From positions 1 to 56,923 of the forward strand of contig JAPOSR010000040.1 of NCBI GenBank assembly GCA_026709625.1: 56,923 nucleotides of DNA. Direction: 5' to 3'. Origin of the DNA: Chloroflexota bacterium. GTDB taxonomy: Bacteria > Chloroflexota > Anaerolineae > Aggregatilineales > Phototrophicaceae. The notes beneath the pieces are model-generated. The model saw nothing but the letters and a program-made list of their open reading frames with translations. It had not been told where the DNA came from and did no database searches. Positions 49,731-56,923 of this stretch are shown here, piece after piece. The first letter of the stretch is position 1. Every line of letters starts with the position of its first letter. The translations under genes and the position numbers were made by a program.

Positions 49731-52388
49731 ATGGCGGAGCGCATTGCTCTTGATGCAGCGATACAGTCTGTGGAAGATCTACCGCTTCGGCGGCTTGGAA
49801 GACCGCTTGGGCGCGACGAATTGCTGCGTTCGCTGCTGCTGCGTCTGCGCCAGGGGCAGCTGCTGGTCTTGCATGGCGCGCCCGGCAGTGGCAAAACGAC
49901 TGTCGCCGCCACTATCGCCAATGTGTATCTGAAGCAGCACCAATGCCCGGTCTTGTGGATCGACTGCAAAAAGCCGCCCCTGGCTGAACTGCTGGCGCGG
50001 ACTGCCCGAGCGTTTGACCAGCCGATCGACGCCGACCCGCTGCACAGGGTAGACGAGGTGCGGTCGCTGCTCGCCAAGCAGAAGCCACTGATCGTGCTGG
50101 ATGGCGAAATCGAAGCGAGCGCGCTGGCCGACTTCAGAGAACTGTGCGCTGGCGCCTGTCCCACCGTCGTAACCAGCGATCAACCGTTGCCCGAAGGCGA
50201 CTGGCGCAATCAGCCCATCGGCAGCCTGGCGCAGAGCGATGCCATCGCGCTTTTCAAACAAAAAGCCGGCCTGAAAGACAAAGCCGCAGACGAAGCGGTC
50301 CAAGCCATTTCCGCGCTGCTGCAAGATGGCGCATTCCCATTGTCGCTGGCGGCGCGCAGCATGATTATCGCGCGGCAAACGCCGGAAGATTTCAAAGCCA
50401 CCATCGCCACCGCTCTGGAGAGCCACGATGATGACGCGATCGCCGCGGCGCTGAGCATCAGCTTTGGCGGGCTGAACGAGCGACTGCGCGACCTGCTGCT
50501 CTTCCTGGGCGCGACCGTGCGCGGAGAAGCATCCGCCGCCTTCTTCAACATGCTCAGCGGCGTCGCAGTCGATTCTATCGACATGTCCATGACGATCCTG
50601 TCGCGCCTCTTTCTCGTTGAGCGATTTCAACGGGCGGGCTCGCCCTATTATCGACTGCATCCCGTCGTGCAAGCCTATCTGAACGACTGGGCGCTGGAAC
50701 GTCAGCGGCTGGATGCCCTGCGCGCCGACATCATCGACACCACCCGCGATTACCTCGATGCTCAGCTGCACATGGAAGACACTCTCCTGCTCTTGCTGGT
50801 AGAAATGGACAACCTGATTGCCACAGCCGGCTGGGCGCGCGCCCAGGCTGGGCCAGAGCTGGCTGCTGATATCCTGGAGACCTTGGCGCCCTTGGACAAT
50901 CAACTGCGCGAGGCTGGCTATGGGTATGAGCTGCGCCGTCTGGCTACCATCCGCGATGGCGAGCCAGAGCCTGAAGCCGAGCCGCAGGCAGCGAAAAAGC
51001 CTGGCGAAGCCGCGCAAGCGAGCAGAGCCAAAGCAGTCGGCGAGCAGCCACAGTCCGAAGCCGCAGCCGAGCCGGCCAGCGATGACCCGTTTGGCTCGCT
51101 GGACGAGGTCGACCTGCAATCGGTCAATATCGACCAACTGCGCACCGCCTTGCATGTCGCCAGGCAAAGCAATGAAACCACGCGCCAGCTGCACATCTTG
51201 AAAGCCATCGCGCGCATGCAAATCGGACAGGGGAGCGAACGCGACGCCATCGCCACTTATGGCGAAGTGCTGGACATGTACGAACGCAACGAAGATGCCC
51301 AAGGCGTGCTCGAGACCTTGGACATGCTGGCTGGTTTGCTGGTCGGCAGTGACAGCGCGCCGGGCACCCTGGAGCAGATTAACCTGCGCAGCGCTTTGTC
51401 ATTCGCCCGCCAGCACGAAGACGCTCCCCGCGTCTTGCAAATCCTCGAGGCAGTCGGCAAGGTGCAGATTGAACAGCGCCGCGAAAAAGAAGCTGTCGCC
51501 ACTTATCGCGAAGTTCTGGCTTTATATGAAAAAAACGAAAACCAGGCGGGCGCTCTGGATACGCTGGATATGCTGGCTGGGCTGCTGGTGCGCAGCGAAT
51601 CGGCTATCTCGGCGTTGGAGTATGTGCAGCGGGGCGTGCTGTTGGCTCAAGACCTGGACAATGATGAAGCCGAGATGTTTTTGCAGCTGACTGGCGGCGA
51701 CGCGCACAAAGCCCTGGGCGAAGCGTCTATCGCTGTCGAAGCCTATGAAAAAGCGTTGAATCTGGCGCGCAGGCGCGACGACAGCCAAAACGAAGCGCTG
51801 GTCTTGTACAAGCTGGGCATGGCTTATCTGGACGCCGGCGAAGAACGGCGCGCCATCGAAATGCTGGAAGATGCCAACGAGCGTTTCAAACAACAGGGCA
51901 AACGCAGCCTCGAAGGCAAGGTGCTGCGCGGGCTGGGTGAAGTTAACCGCCAGTTGGAACGCTGGAGCGAGTCGATCGGCTTCCACGCTTCGGCTTTGTA
52001 TATCGCGCGCGAATTGGGCGACCGTGAAACCGAAGGCGCGCAGCTGCGTTTGCTGGCGCAGTTGCTGTTGAAAGCCGAACGCATACCCGAAGCGTTGACT
52101 CGTTTCCGCGAGGCATTGCATGTCGCCTACGAATTAGACGATGCGCGGCAGATCGTCGGCATCATCGTCGAAGTGGTCAGCCTGCTCAGCCGCAGCTTGT
52201 CACACGCTTCCATTGCCGAGCTGCTGGTCAACGACGGCTTGAAGCACAAGCCCGATGATCGCGAATTGATGCGCCTCAAAGCAGAAGTCGCCAGCGCCAA
52301 AGACCGAGCCGCCGCGCGGGGCATCGCCTTGCAGGTGGTGGCTGGCAGCGCGCGCGATTATGCCGCCTATGCCTATCGCGACAATTAG
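49731..52388 (+). CDS. STAND-type ATPase with TPR repeats
   Basis: 885 aa from ATG 49731. NTPase domain: P-loop GAPGSGKTT (49-57), Walker B-like LIVLDGEIEAS, SLAQSDAIALF and the winged-helix-like segment YYRLHPVVQAYLNDWAL, as in NB-ARC/STAND proteins. A linker of low complexity (about 415-470: EPEPEAEPQAAKK...) leads to about ten TPR-like repeats (ERDAIATYGEVLDMYERN, KEAVATYREVLALYEKN). STAND ATPases are signal sensors that assemble on ligand binding; no effector domain is attached, so a regulatory or scaffold role is possible. The start follows a GGGGGAAAC site. Domain names are by motif only. Confidence 0.85.
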   Translation: MAERIALDAAIQSVEDLPLRRLGRPLGRDELLRSLLLRLRQGQLLVLHGAPGSGKTTVAATIANVYLKQHQCPVLWIDCKKPPLAELLARTARAFDQPIDADPLHRVDEVRSLLAKQKPLIVLDGEIEASALADFRELCAGACPTVVTSDQPLPEGDWRNQPIGSLAQSDAIALFKQKAGLKDKAADEAVQAISALLQDGAFPLSLAARSMIIARQTPEDFKATIATALESHDDDAIAAALSISFGGLNERLRDLLLFLGATVRGEASAAFFNMLSGVAVDSIDMSMTILSRLFLVERFQRAGSPYYRLHPVVQAYLNDWALERQRLDALRADIIDTTRDYLDAQLHMEDTLLLLLVEMDNLIATAGWARAQAGPELAADILETLAPLDNQLREAGYGYELRRLATIRDGEPEPEAEPQAAKKPGEAAQASRAKAVGEQPQSEAAAEPASDDPFGSLDEVDLQSVNIDQLRTALHVARQSNETTRQLHILKAIARMQIGQGSERDAIATYGEVLDMYERNEDAQGVLETLDMLAGLLVGSDSAPGTLEQINLRSALSFARQHEDAPRVLQILEAVGKVQIEQRREKEAVATYREVLALYEKNENQAGALDTLDMLAGLLVRSESAISALEYVQRGVLLAQDLDNDEAEMFLQLTGGDAHKALGEASIAVEAYEKALNLARRRDDSQNEALVLYKLGMAYLDAGEERRAIEMLEDANERFKQQGKRSLEGKVLRGLGEVNRQLERWSESIGFHASALYIARELGDRETEGAQLRLLAQLLLKAERIPEALTRFREALHVAYELDDARQIVGIIVEVVSLLSRSLSHASIAELLVNDGLKHKPDDRELMRLKAEVASAKDRAAARGIALQVVAGSARDYAAYAYRDN

Positions 52389-52390
52389 GG

Positions 52391-52777
52391 CTAATTCTGC
52401 CTTTGCAGCGCCAGCCTGGGCAGGCTCGCAAAGGTCTGCGCCAAAGCTGTGTGATGGTCGAGGTGCTCGGCGATCAGCGCGAATGGCGAGGCCTGATGCC
52501 GCTCATCAAATTCAATCATCCATTCGCCGTTGCGCGCGCGCGCCCAGCAGCCACCATAATTGTGGCGGATCGATTCGCCCAGGTAGGCACCAAATTTCTC
52601 TTGAAGCAGCGACTTGTCGCCGGCGTCCAGCTCGCCGCGATGACGGGCGATATAGCTGTCTAGCCAGCGCACCGACTCGGCAGAATAATCGAGCGTTACC
52701 GCCTCTTTCTCGCCGATGACATCAATCACCAGTTGGGCGTCTTCTCGCAAATTGGCTGACAAGGCGCTTGCGCTCAC
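52391..52777 (-). CDS. Hypothetical protein (DUF3806-like?)
   Basis: 128 aa from GTG 52777 (AGGAG 8 nt upstream). Contains LGESIRHNYGGCWARARNGEWMI and SPFALIAEHLDH, resembling small immunity-like or DUF3806 proteins; I am unsure. Convergent with the STAND gene, ending 2 nt from its stop. Confidence 0.55.
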   Translation of the reverse strand: MSASALSANLREDAQLVIDVIGEKEAVTLDYSAESVRWLDSYIARHRGELDAGDKSLLQEKFGAYLGESIRHNYGGCWARARNGEWMIEFDERHQASPFALIAEHLDHHTALAQTFASLPRLALQRQN

Positions 52778-52855
52778 TTGACACACTCCTGTTCATCCGC
52801 GTGGCTGGCGAACTGTTCGCCATAAAGAAAGACCAGCAAGCTGCTGATCTGTCAT

Positions 52856-52927
52856 AGCGGGCAACGGGATTCGAACCCGTGACCTTTTCCTTGGCAAGGA
52901 AATGTTCTACCGCTGAACTATGCCCGC
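52856..52927 (-). tRNA. tRNA-Gly (GCC)
   Basis: Cloverleaf on the minus strand: acceptor GCGGGCA with TGCCCGC, D-arm GTTC/GAAC, anticodon stem TTTCC/GGAAA with loop TTGCCAA (anticodon GCC), T-arm ACGGG TTCGAAT CCCGT, discriminator T. CCA not encoded. 72 nt. Confidence 0.95.
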
Positions 52928-52983
52928 GATTGGCTCAGAAGTCTAATGCGCCTTGCCGCGCCATGCAAGGGCTAATCTCGTCA

Positions 52984-53148
52984 GGGAGTGGTGATTTTGG
53001 TGGGTACGCGTTGCTTTGCCCCCACCTCAAAAAATGAGGGAGGGGCTACCATGCTGCAGAGGCGCTGGCAAAACCCCCTTCCCTCGTTCTGGGGGCAAAG
53101 GGACGGGGGATGGGGGCTTGGTTGCATATCCACGCATTCACCACTCCC
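52984..53148 (+). mobile_element. MITE-like element, best copy
   Basis: 165 bp bounded by perfect 11-bp terminal inverted repeats GGGAGTGGTGA (52984-52994) and TCACCACTCCC (53138-53148). Inside: hairpin CCCCCACCTCAAA/TGAGGGAGGGG, linker CTACCATGCTGCAGAGGCGC, hairpin CCCCCTTCCCTC/GGGGGCAAAGGG, and a G-quadruplex motif at 53091-53116. TCGTCA flanks it on the left and occurs 2 nt to the right, a possible target duplication. No open reading frame of its own. Copies at 19102-19275 and 56821-56923. The gap 52928-53283 has nothing else but a -10 box near 53271. Confidence 0.8.
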
Positions 53149-53270
53149 TATCGTCAGGCAAGGCTAGCAAAACTCCGCGAGCCACAATTCCGGCAAGTGT
53201 ATAGGATGTTTTTTGCCCTGGATTTTGCCGCGGCGTCCTTTTGGTCTGCGCAGCCAAGGAGCGCCGCGTG

Positions 53271-53276
53271 TACAAT
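53271..53276 (+). promoter_or_regulatory. -10 box of P450 gene, possibly leaderless
   Basis: TACAAT ends 7 nt before ATG 53284 and 10 nt before ATG 53287, so a start at the usual distance would fall on the initiation codon. No Shine-Dalgarno is present. The -35 region is poor. Confidence 0.45.
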
Positions 53277-53283
53277 AACCGGC

Positions 53284-54552
53284 ATGATGACATCGCGATC
53301 CACCTGCCCTCGCTATGAGCTCGCTGCCTTCGACCCGCTCGACCTGCGCGATCCGTTCCCCGCGCTCGCCTATGCGCAGCAGCGGCAACCGGTCTTCTAC
53401 AGCGCCGCCATTGATTACTGGGTGGTGACGCGCCATGTCGATATCAAAGCAATCTTCCGCGACCACCATCGCTATAGCGCCGCCAACACCATCACGCCTA
53501 TCGTGCCTTTCTCAGACGCGGTGCAGCGGCTGCTTTCGGCTGGCGACTATAAGCCCGAGCCGGTGCTGTCCAACCATGTCCCGCCGGGGCATACCCGCAT
53601 CCGCAGCCTGGTCAACCGCCTGTTCACGCCGCGCCGCATGAACAGCTTTGCGCCCGCCATCCGCCAGATCGCCCGCGATGCCGTGGCGCAGCTGCCCGCG
53701 CCGCCGGTCGATATCGTTTCCGCGCTGACGTATACCTTTCCCGCCCAGGTTCTCTTTGCCGTGCTGGGCGTGCCCGAAGCCGATGTGCCGCAGGTCAAAG
53801 CCTGGGCGAGCAGCCGCATCAAGCTCTATTACGGGCGTCCCAGCGGCGCAGAGCAGCTGGAGATGACCGCCGATCTGGTGCCATTTTGGCGCTATGTGGT
53901 GGCGCTGGTGGCCGACAAGGCGAAATCGCCCGGCGATGACCTCATCAGCGACCTCATCCGCATGCGCAATGGCGATGACAAAGTAATCAGCCGCAACGAG
54001 ATCGCCAGCTGCATGATCACCCTGCTGGTGGCTGGACACGAAACAACCACCGCGCAGCTGAGCAATGCCCTGCTGCATCTGTTGGGCGACGAATCGCGGC
54101 GAGCGAATCGCCAAGGCGCAGCGCAGTCCCACTGGCAGACTCTGCGCGAACAGCCCGCGCTCGTCCCGCAGGCGCTGGAAGAAATGATGCGCTACGACCC
54201 CTCGGTTTGCGCCTGGCGGAGGCTGTCGCTCGTCCCCAGCAGCATTGGCGGCGTCGACATCCCGGCTGGCGCAAACCTGCTGCTGATGCTGCATGCCGCC
54301 AACCGCGACCCCGCGCTCTTCCCCGAGCCCGATGTCATCTGCCTGGGGCGCGACAACCGCAAAGACCAGTTGGCCTTTGGCTATGGCATTCATTATTGCG
54401 TTGGCGCGCCGCTGGCTCGGCTGGAGATGCGCATCTTGCTAGAGACGCTGCTTGCCGAGCTGCCATCGCTGCGCCGGGTGGCAGGGCAAGAAATCGACTA
54501 CCCGCGCAATATCTCTTTCCGCGGTCCGCTTTCGCTGTGGGTGAGCTGGTGA
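53284..54552 (+). CDS. Cytochrome P450
   Basis: Haem monooxygenase, 422 aa, soluble bacterial type. I-helix AGHETTT (250-256) with E253/T254, ExxR in EEMMR (E300, R303), haem loop FGYGIHYCVGAPLAR with ligand C372. Start at MMTSRSTCPRYEL; about 58 residues of an open frame upstream belong to the repeat element. The next gene overlaps by 4 nt (GTGA), so the two are translationally coupled. Ferredoxin and reductase partners are not in the window; substrate unknown, possibly a fatty acid or terpenoid. Confidence 0.93.
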   Translation: MMTSRSTCPRYELAAFDPLDLRDPFPALAYAQQRQPVFYSAAIDYWVVTRHVDIKAIFRDHHRYSAANTITPIVPFSDAVQRLLSAGDYKPEPVLSNHVPPGHTRIRSLVNRLFTPRRMNSFAPAIRQIARDAVAQLPAPPVDIVSALTYTFPAQVLFAVLGVPEADVPQVKAWASSRIKLYYGRPSGAEQLEMTADLVPFWRYVVALVADKAKSPGDDLISDLIRMRNGDDKVISRNEIASCMITLLVAGHETTTAQLSNALLHLLGDESRRANRQGAAQSHWQTLREQPALVPQALEEMMRYDPSVCAWRRLSLVPSSIGGVDIPAGANLLLMLHAANRDPALFPEPDVICLGRDNRKDQLAFGYGIHYCVGAPLARLEMRILLETLLAELPSLRRVAGQEIDYPRNISFRGPLSLWVSW

Positions 54553-55697
54553 GCGCCGATTTATTCGCCGAGTTTGCGCCCAGCGCCTACGAAGACTGGC
54601 TGGCCGCCTTGCGCGATTCGCTGGCGAGCGCCGACCTCGAAAGCCTCGTCACGCGCACGGCAGAAGGCATACGCATCCATCCCTTGCCGCATCCCGAGGC
54701 CTATGCAGCTTCCAGGCTGGCGGGGTGGCTGCGAGGCGGCAGGTCAAACGGGGGTTGGCAGATCGCGCAGGAAATCAACATCAGCGAGCCGCGCGCCTTC
54801 AACCGGGCGCTGCTGGATGCGCTTGCAAATGGACAGACGGCTGTTGCGCTGGATGCCGGCCCGCGCCTGCAACAATCCGCCGACCTGGAGTTGGCGCTGG
54901 CGGGTATCAACCTGGCGCAATACCCGGTCTTCGCGGCCGACGCGGCTGTATTTGACGGGCTGCGCGCCACCCGCAGCGGGCCGGAAATGGCCAGGCTGCG
55001 CGGCTGCATCGGCTCGTCAAGCGATGATTACATTGCGCTGGCTGAGCGTTTTTCTGTGGTCGAAGCGGTTTCGCCAGCTTTGGGCTGCGTGGGCATCAAC
55101 ACAGTAGAGCAGCACGCAAATGGAGCAGACGCGGCGCAAGAACTGGCTTTTGTCTTGGCGGCTGGCGCAGAGGTCTTGCGCGGTCTCTTGGGACGCGGGC
55201 TGGCTGTCGATACAGTGGCGTCCCGGCTGCATATAACGCTGTGCATCGGTGAAGATTTCTTTATGCAGATCGCCAAGTTCCGCGCGGTCAAGTCGCTTTG
55301 GGCGCAGATGACGCGGGCATTCGGCGCGAGCGAAGCAGCGCAGAGAATCCACCTGCACGCCCGCAGTGGCGCGCGCAACAAATCGCAGGAGCCCGCCCAC
55401 AACAACCTGCTGCGGCTGACCTGCGAGGCATTGGCCGCGGCGCTGGCCGGCATCGACAGCATGACCCTGGCTGCCTTTGACGCGCCGGCCGATAACGAGT
55501 TTTCGCGGCGGCTGTCGCGCAATATCCAGCTAATTTTGCAGCATGAAGCGCAGATCACGCGAGCAATCGACCCAGCTGGCGGCAGTTGGCATGTCGAGTG
55601 GCTGACGGACGAACTGGGGCGGCGCGCCTGGGCGGCTTTCCAGCGAATGGAAAGCGAACGGCGACAGCAAGATCCCGGCTGGCGCGAGGTTGGATGA
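54549..55697 (+). CDS. Methylmalonyl-CoA mutase small-subunit-like protein
   Basis: 382 aa from GTG 54549. Matches the TIM-barrel part of the mutase family: EINISEPRAFNRALLDAL, AGAEVLRGLL, LCIGEDFFMQIAKFRAVKSLWAQM, RSGARNKSQEP, NNLLRLTCEALAAALAGIDSM and DPAGGSWHVEWLTDELG. The B12-binding C-terminal domain is missing and the RTHCQTSG/QDPYNN substrate motifs of MutB are altered, as in the non-catalytic MutA subunit, but it is shorter than MutA (about 600). No mutB is adjacent. Could be a subunit of a split mutase or a decayed paralog; coupling to a P450 is unusual. Confidence 0.8.
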   Translation: MSADLFAEFAPSAYEDWLAALRDSLASADLESLVTRTAEGIRIHPLPHPEAYAASRLAGWLRGGRSNGGWQIAQEINISEPRAFNRALLDALANGQTAVALDAGPRLQQSADLELALAGINLAQYPVFAADAAVFDGLRATRSGPEMARLRGCIGSSSDDYIALAERFSVVEAVSPALGCVGINTVEQHANGADAAQELAFVLAAGAEVLRGLLGRGLAVDTVASRLHITLCIGEDFFMQIAKFRAVKSLWAQMTRAFGASEAAQRIHLHARSGARNKSQEPAHNNLLRLTCEALAAALAGIDSMTLAAFDAPADNEFSRRLSRNIQLILQHEAQITRAIDPAGGSWHVEWLTDELGRRAWAAFQRMESERRQQDPGWREVG

Positions 55698-55707
55698 TCC
55701 CCCTCAT

Positions 55708-56739
55708 TCACCCCGACAGACGCGTCAGATCCACCGCCATGGCTTCTGCTTGCAGCGCCAACTCCGAAGCGAGAAAGCAGCGCGCCTGGGGGATCGCCGT
55801 GTCGGTTCGCTCGCGGATGTCGGCGATGAGGTCGCGCCCGTAAGTGATTTCGGTATCGCCGCAGTCGATGTAGCGCGTGCCCTGGTGGTCGACCAGGAAG
55901 AGGTGGCTTTCGCCGCTGCGTCCGGCGATATCGATGGTCTTGCGCAGCTCAATCATGCCGCGCGTCCCCACGATGAACAAGCGCACATCGCCCCAGACAG
56001 GCAGCCCGGCCGGCGTCAGCCAATCGACGCGGATATGCCCGACAGCATGGGCGCTGCGCAATGTCAAATCGCCGAAGTCGCGCATGCGCGGATATTGGGC
56101 GAAGCGAAAATTGCCCACGGTCGCCGCGACCACTTCCGCCTCGTCACTGCGCGTGAAAAAGAGAAACTGCTCAATCTGGTGGCTGGCCAGGTCGTTGATA
56201 ATGCCGCCAAAATAGCGCCGATCGAAGGTCCAATCCGGTCGCTGGACATGCCCGAAGAGGCGATGCGGTCCAAAGCCGCTGGTCTGCACAACCTGGCCGA
56301 TTGCGCCCGCTTCTACCAGTCGGCCCGCCTTGACAGTCGCTTTCTGCGTTAGATGCTCGCTGAAGCTGATAGAAAAGATGCGCCCGGTTTCTGCCTGAGC
56401 CTGGCGCGCCCGCCGCAATTGATCAAAGTCGGTGAAAGCAGGCTTGTCCGACATGTAATCCTTGCCATGGCGCATGGCGGCGATGCCCAAGTCCGCCCGT
56501 TCACAAGGCACAGTGGCGCTGACGACCAGGTCAATCGTTTCATCTTCCAATATCTGCGCGATGCTGTCTGCCCGCCGCCCAAAAGGAAAATGTCGCTGAA
56601 AGCGGGCAACACGCCCCGCATCGTCATCGTAGCAGGCGGCCAATTCTGCGCCCGCCGCCAGCATGACGGCGACCTGCCCATAGATATGCCCATAGATATG
56701 CCCGTGTTCAAAGCCGACAGCGGCAAAACGAATGCTCAC
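55708..56739 (-). CDS. Gfo/Idh/MocA family oxidoreductase
   Basis: 343 aa. Rossmann start AAVGFEHGHIYGHIYGQ in which HIYG is duplicated by a 12-nt tandem repeat (56679-56702); SDKPAFTD replaces the usual EKP (D for E), and GGIINDLASHQIEQFLFFT takes the place of the D-x3-H helix. GTG start at 56739 with GGAGG upstream. Substrate unknown. Its promoter region has a TATAAT at 56775-56780 (minus). Confidence 0.88.
   Translation of the reverse strand: MSIRFAAVGFEHGHIYGHIYGQVAVMLAAGAELAACYDDDAGRVARFQRHFPFGRRADSIAQILEDETIDLVVSATVPCERADLGIAAMRHGKDYMSDKPAFTDFDQLRRARQAQAETGRIFSISFSEHLTQKATVKAGRLVEAGAIGQVVQTSGFGPHRLFGHVQRPDWTFDRRYFGGIINDLASHQIEQFLFFTRSDEAEVVAATVGNFRFAQYPRMRDFGDLTLRSAHAVGHIRVDWLTPAGLPVWGDVRLFIVGTRGMIELRKTIDIAGRSGESHLFLVDHQGTRYIDCGDTEITYGRDLIADIRERTDTAIPQARCFLASELALQAEAMAVDLTRLSG
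56679..56702 (-). repeat. 12-nt tandem duplication in oxidoreductase
   Basis: catagatatgcc occurs twice head to tail (56679-56690 and 56691-56702), adding a second HIYG to the nucleotide-binding loop. In frame, probably strain-variable. Confidence 0.75.
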
Positions 56740-56774
56740 TGGAACGTTTGCCTCCGCTTTGCGCAGGAAATGGC

Positions 56775-56780
56775 ATTATA
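56775..56780 (-). promoter_or_regulatory. -10 box TATAAT
   Basis: Perfect TATAAT on the minus strand, 36 nt before the oxidoreductase start; TTGGCT 19 nt upstream may be its -35 (long spacer). Confidence 0.4.
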
Positions 56781-56820
56781 CTGAGACCGTAAAAGAATGA
56801 GCCAATGCAGCGGAGCAATC

Positions 56821-56923
56821 GGGAGTGGCGATTTTTGTGGATGCACGCTGCTTCGTCCCCACCCCAAATAATGAGGGAGGGGCTACCATGCTGCGGAAGC
56901 GCAGGAAAAACTCCCCTTCCCTC
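56821..56923 (+). mobile_element. MITE-like element, copy cut by window end
   Basis: Begins GGGAGTGGCGATTTTTGTGG like the other full copies, then CCCCACCCCAAA, TGAGGGAGGGGCTACCATGC, GCGGAAGCGCAGGAAAAA and CCCCTTCCCTC at the edge. Same orientation as 52984-53148. Confidence 0.8.

Noticed and set aside
49779..51302. Long antisense open frame (507 codons) opposite the STAND gene
   Set aside because: It mirrors the real gene in a GC-rich genome; residues are Gln/Arg/His-rich low complexity with no motifs. Same reasoning for long frames opposite pstA (5460-6833), the type IIG gene (42965-44221), the sugar permeases (15360-16280) and the dehydrogenase (17822-18844).

Overview
The window reads as a GC-rich bacterial chromosome segment, most likely from the phylum Chloroflexota (Anaerolineae-like). 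That placement rests on family style, not on a search: peptide permeases with a DxDGDG-containing periplasmic loop, SphX-type phosphate-binding proteins, a large number of sugar and peptide ABC importers, many Gfo/Idh/MocA oxidoreductases, and exported binding proteins without a lipobox. No rRNA, CRISPR array, phage module or plasmid replication gene is visible. Two tRNA genes (Lys-UUU, Gly-GCC) are present.

Layout. 1-1313 (minus): start of a peptide/nickel-type ABC permease pair. 1534-7349 (plus): pstSCAB phosphate importer whose two permeases carry very large extracytoplasmic insertions; the one in PstC looks like a circularly permuted PstS domain. 7552-10721 (plus): nadK, a small zinc-ribbon membrane protein, recN. 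10718-13366: a DNA methyltransferase-HNH fusion (minus), a small Cys-containing protein and trxB (plus). 19024-13363 (minus): sugar-alcohol dehydrogenase, sugar ABC importer and DegT/StrS aminotransferase. 19526-30555 (plus): oxidoreductase, secreted four-repeat protein, an LplB/LplC-type importer with two nearly identical binding proteins, a sulfatase and an enolase-superfamily sugar-acid dehydratase preceded by a strongly structured leader. 30718-32987 (plus): L28, AlkD-like glycosylase, glucarate-dehydratase-like enzyme. 36975-33038 (minus): ribose/inositol-type importer plus oxidoreductase. 37270-42050 (plus): peptide importer (SBP, B, C, D; no OppF). 42101-47214: a type IIG restriction-modification gene followed by an AT-richer island with a HEPN-like gene and two unknowns. 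47101-49365: a small coiled-coil gene family and a CoxE/VWA protein. 49502-56739: tRNAs, a STAND ATPase with TPRs, a P450 overlapping a MutA-like gene, and another Gfo/Idh/MocA gene.

How it fits together. The organism looks like a heterotroph living on plant- or algae-derived, partly sulfated and oxidised sugars: three sugar importers, one sulfatase, two sugar-acid dehydratases and four NAD(P)-dependent sugar oxidoreductases lie within 45 kb, alongside peptide and phosphate uptake.

The most unusual signals are: (i) the permuted phosphate-binding domain inside PstC; (ii) a ~165-bp MITE-like repeat with hairpins and G-quadruplex motifs whose half-copies sit on ribosome-binding sites of trxB, the sulfatase and other genes, with one relative inserted in frame in the type IIG enzyme; (iii) a C10 homopolymer inside that enzyme's recognition domain, a candidate phase-variation switch; (iv) a possible new structured RNA at 29263-29339.
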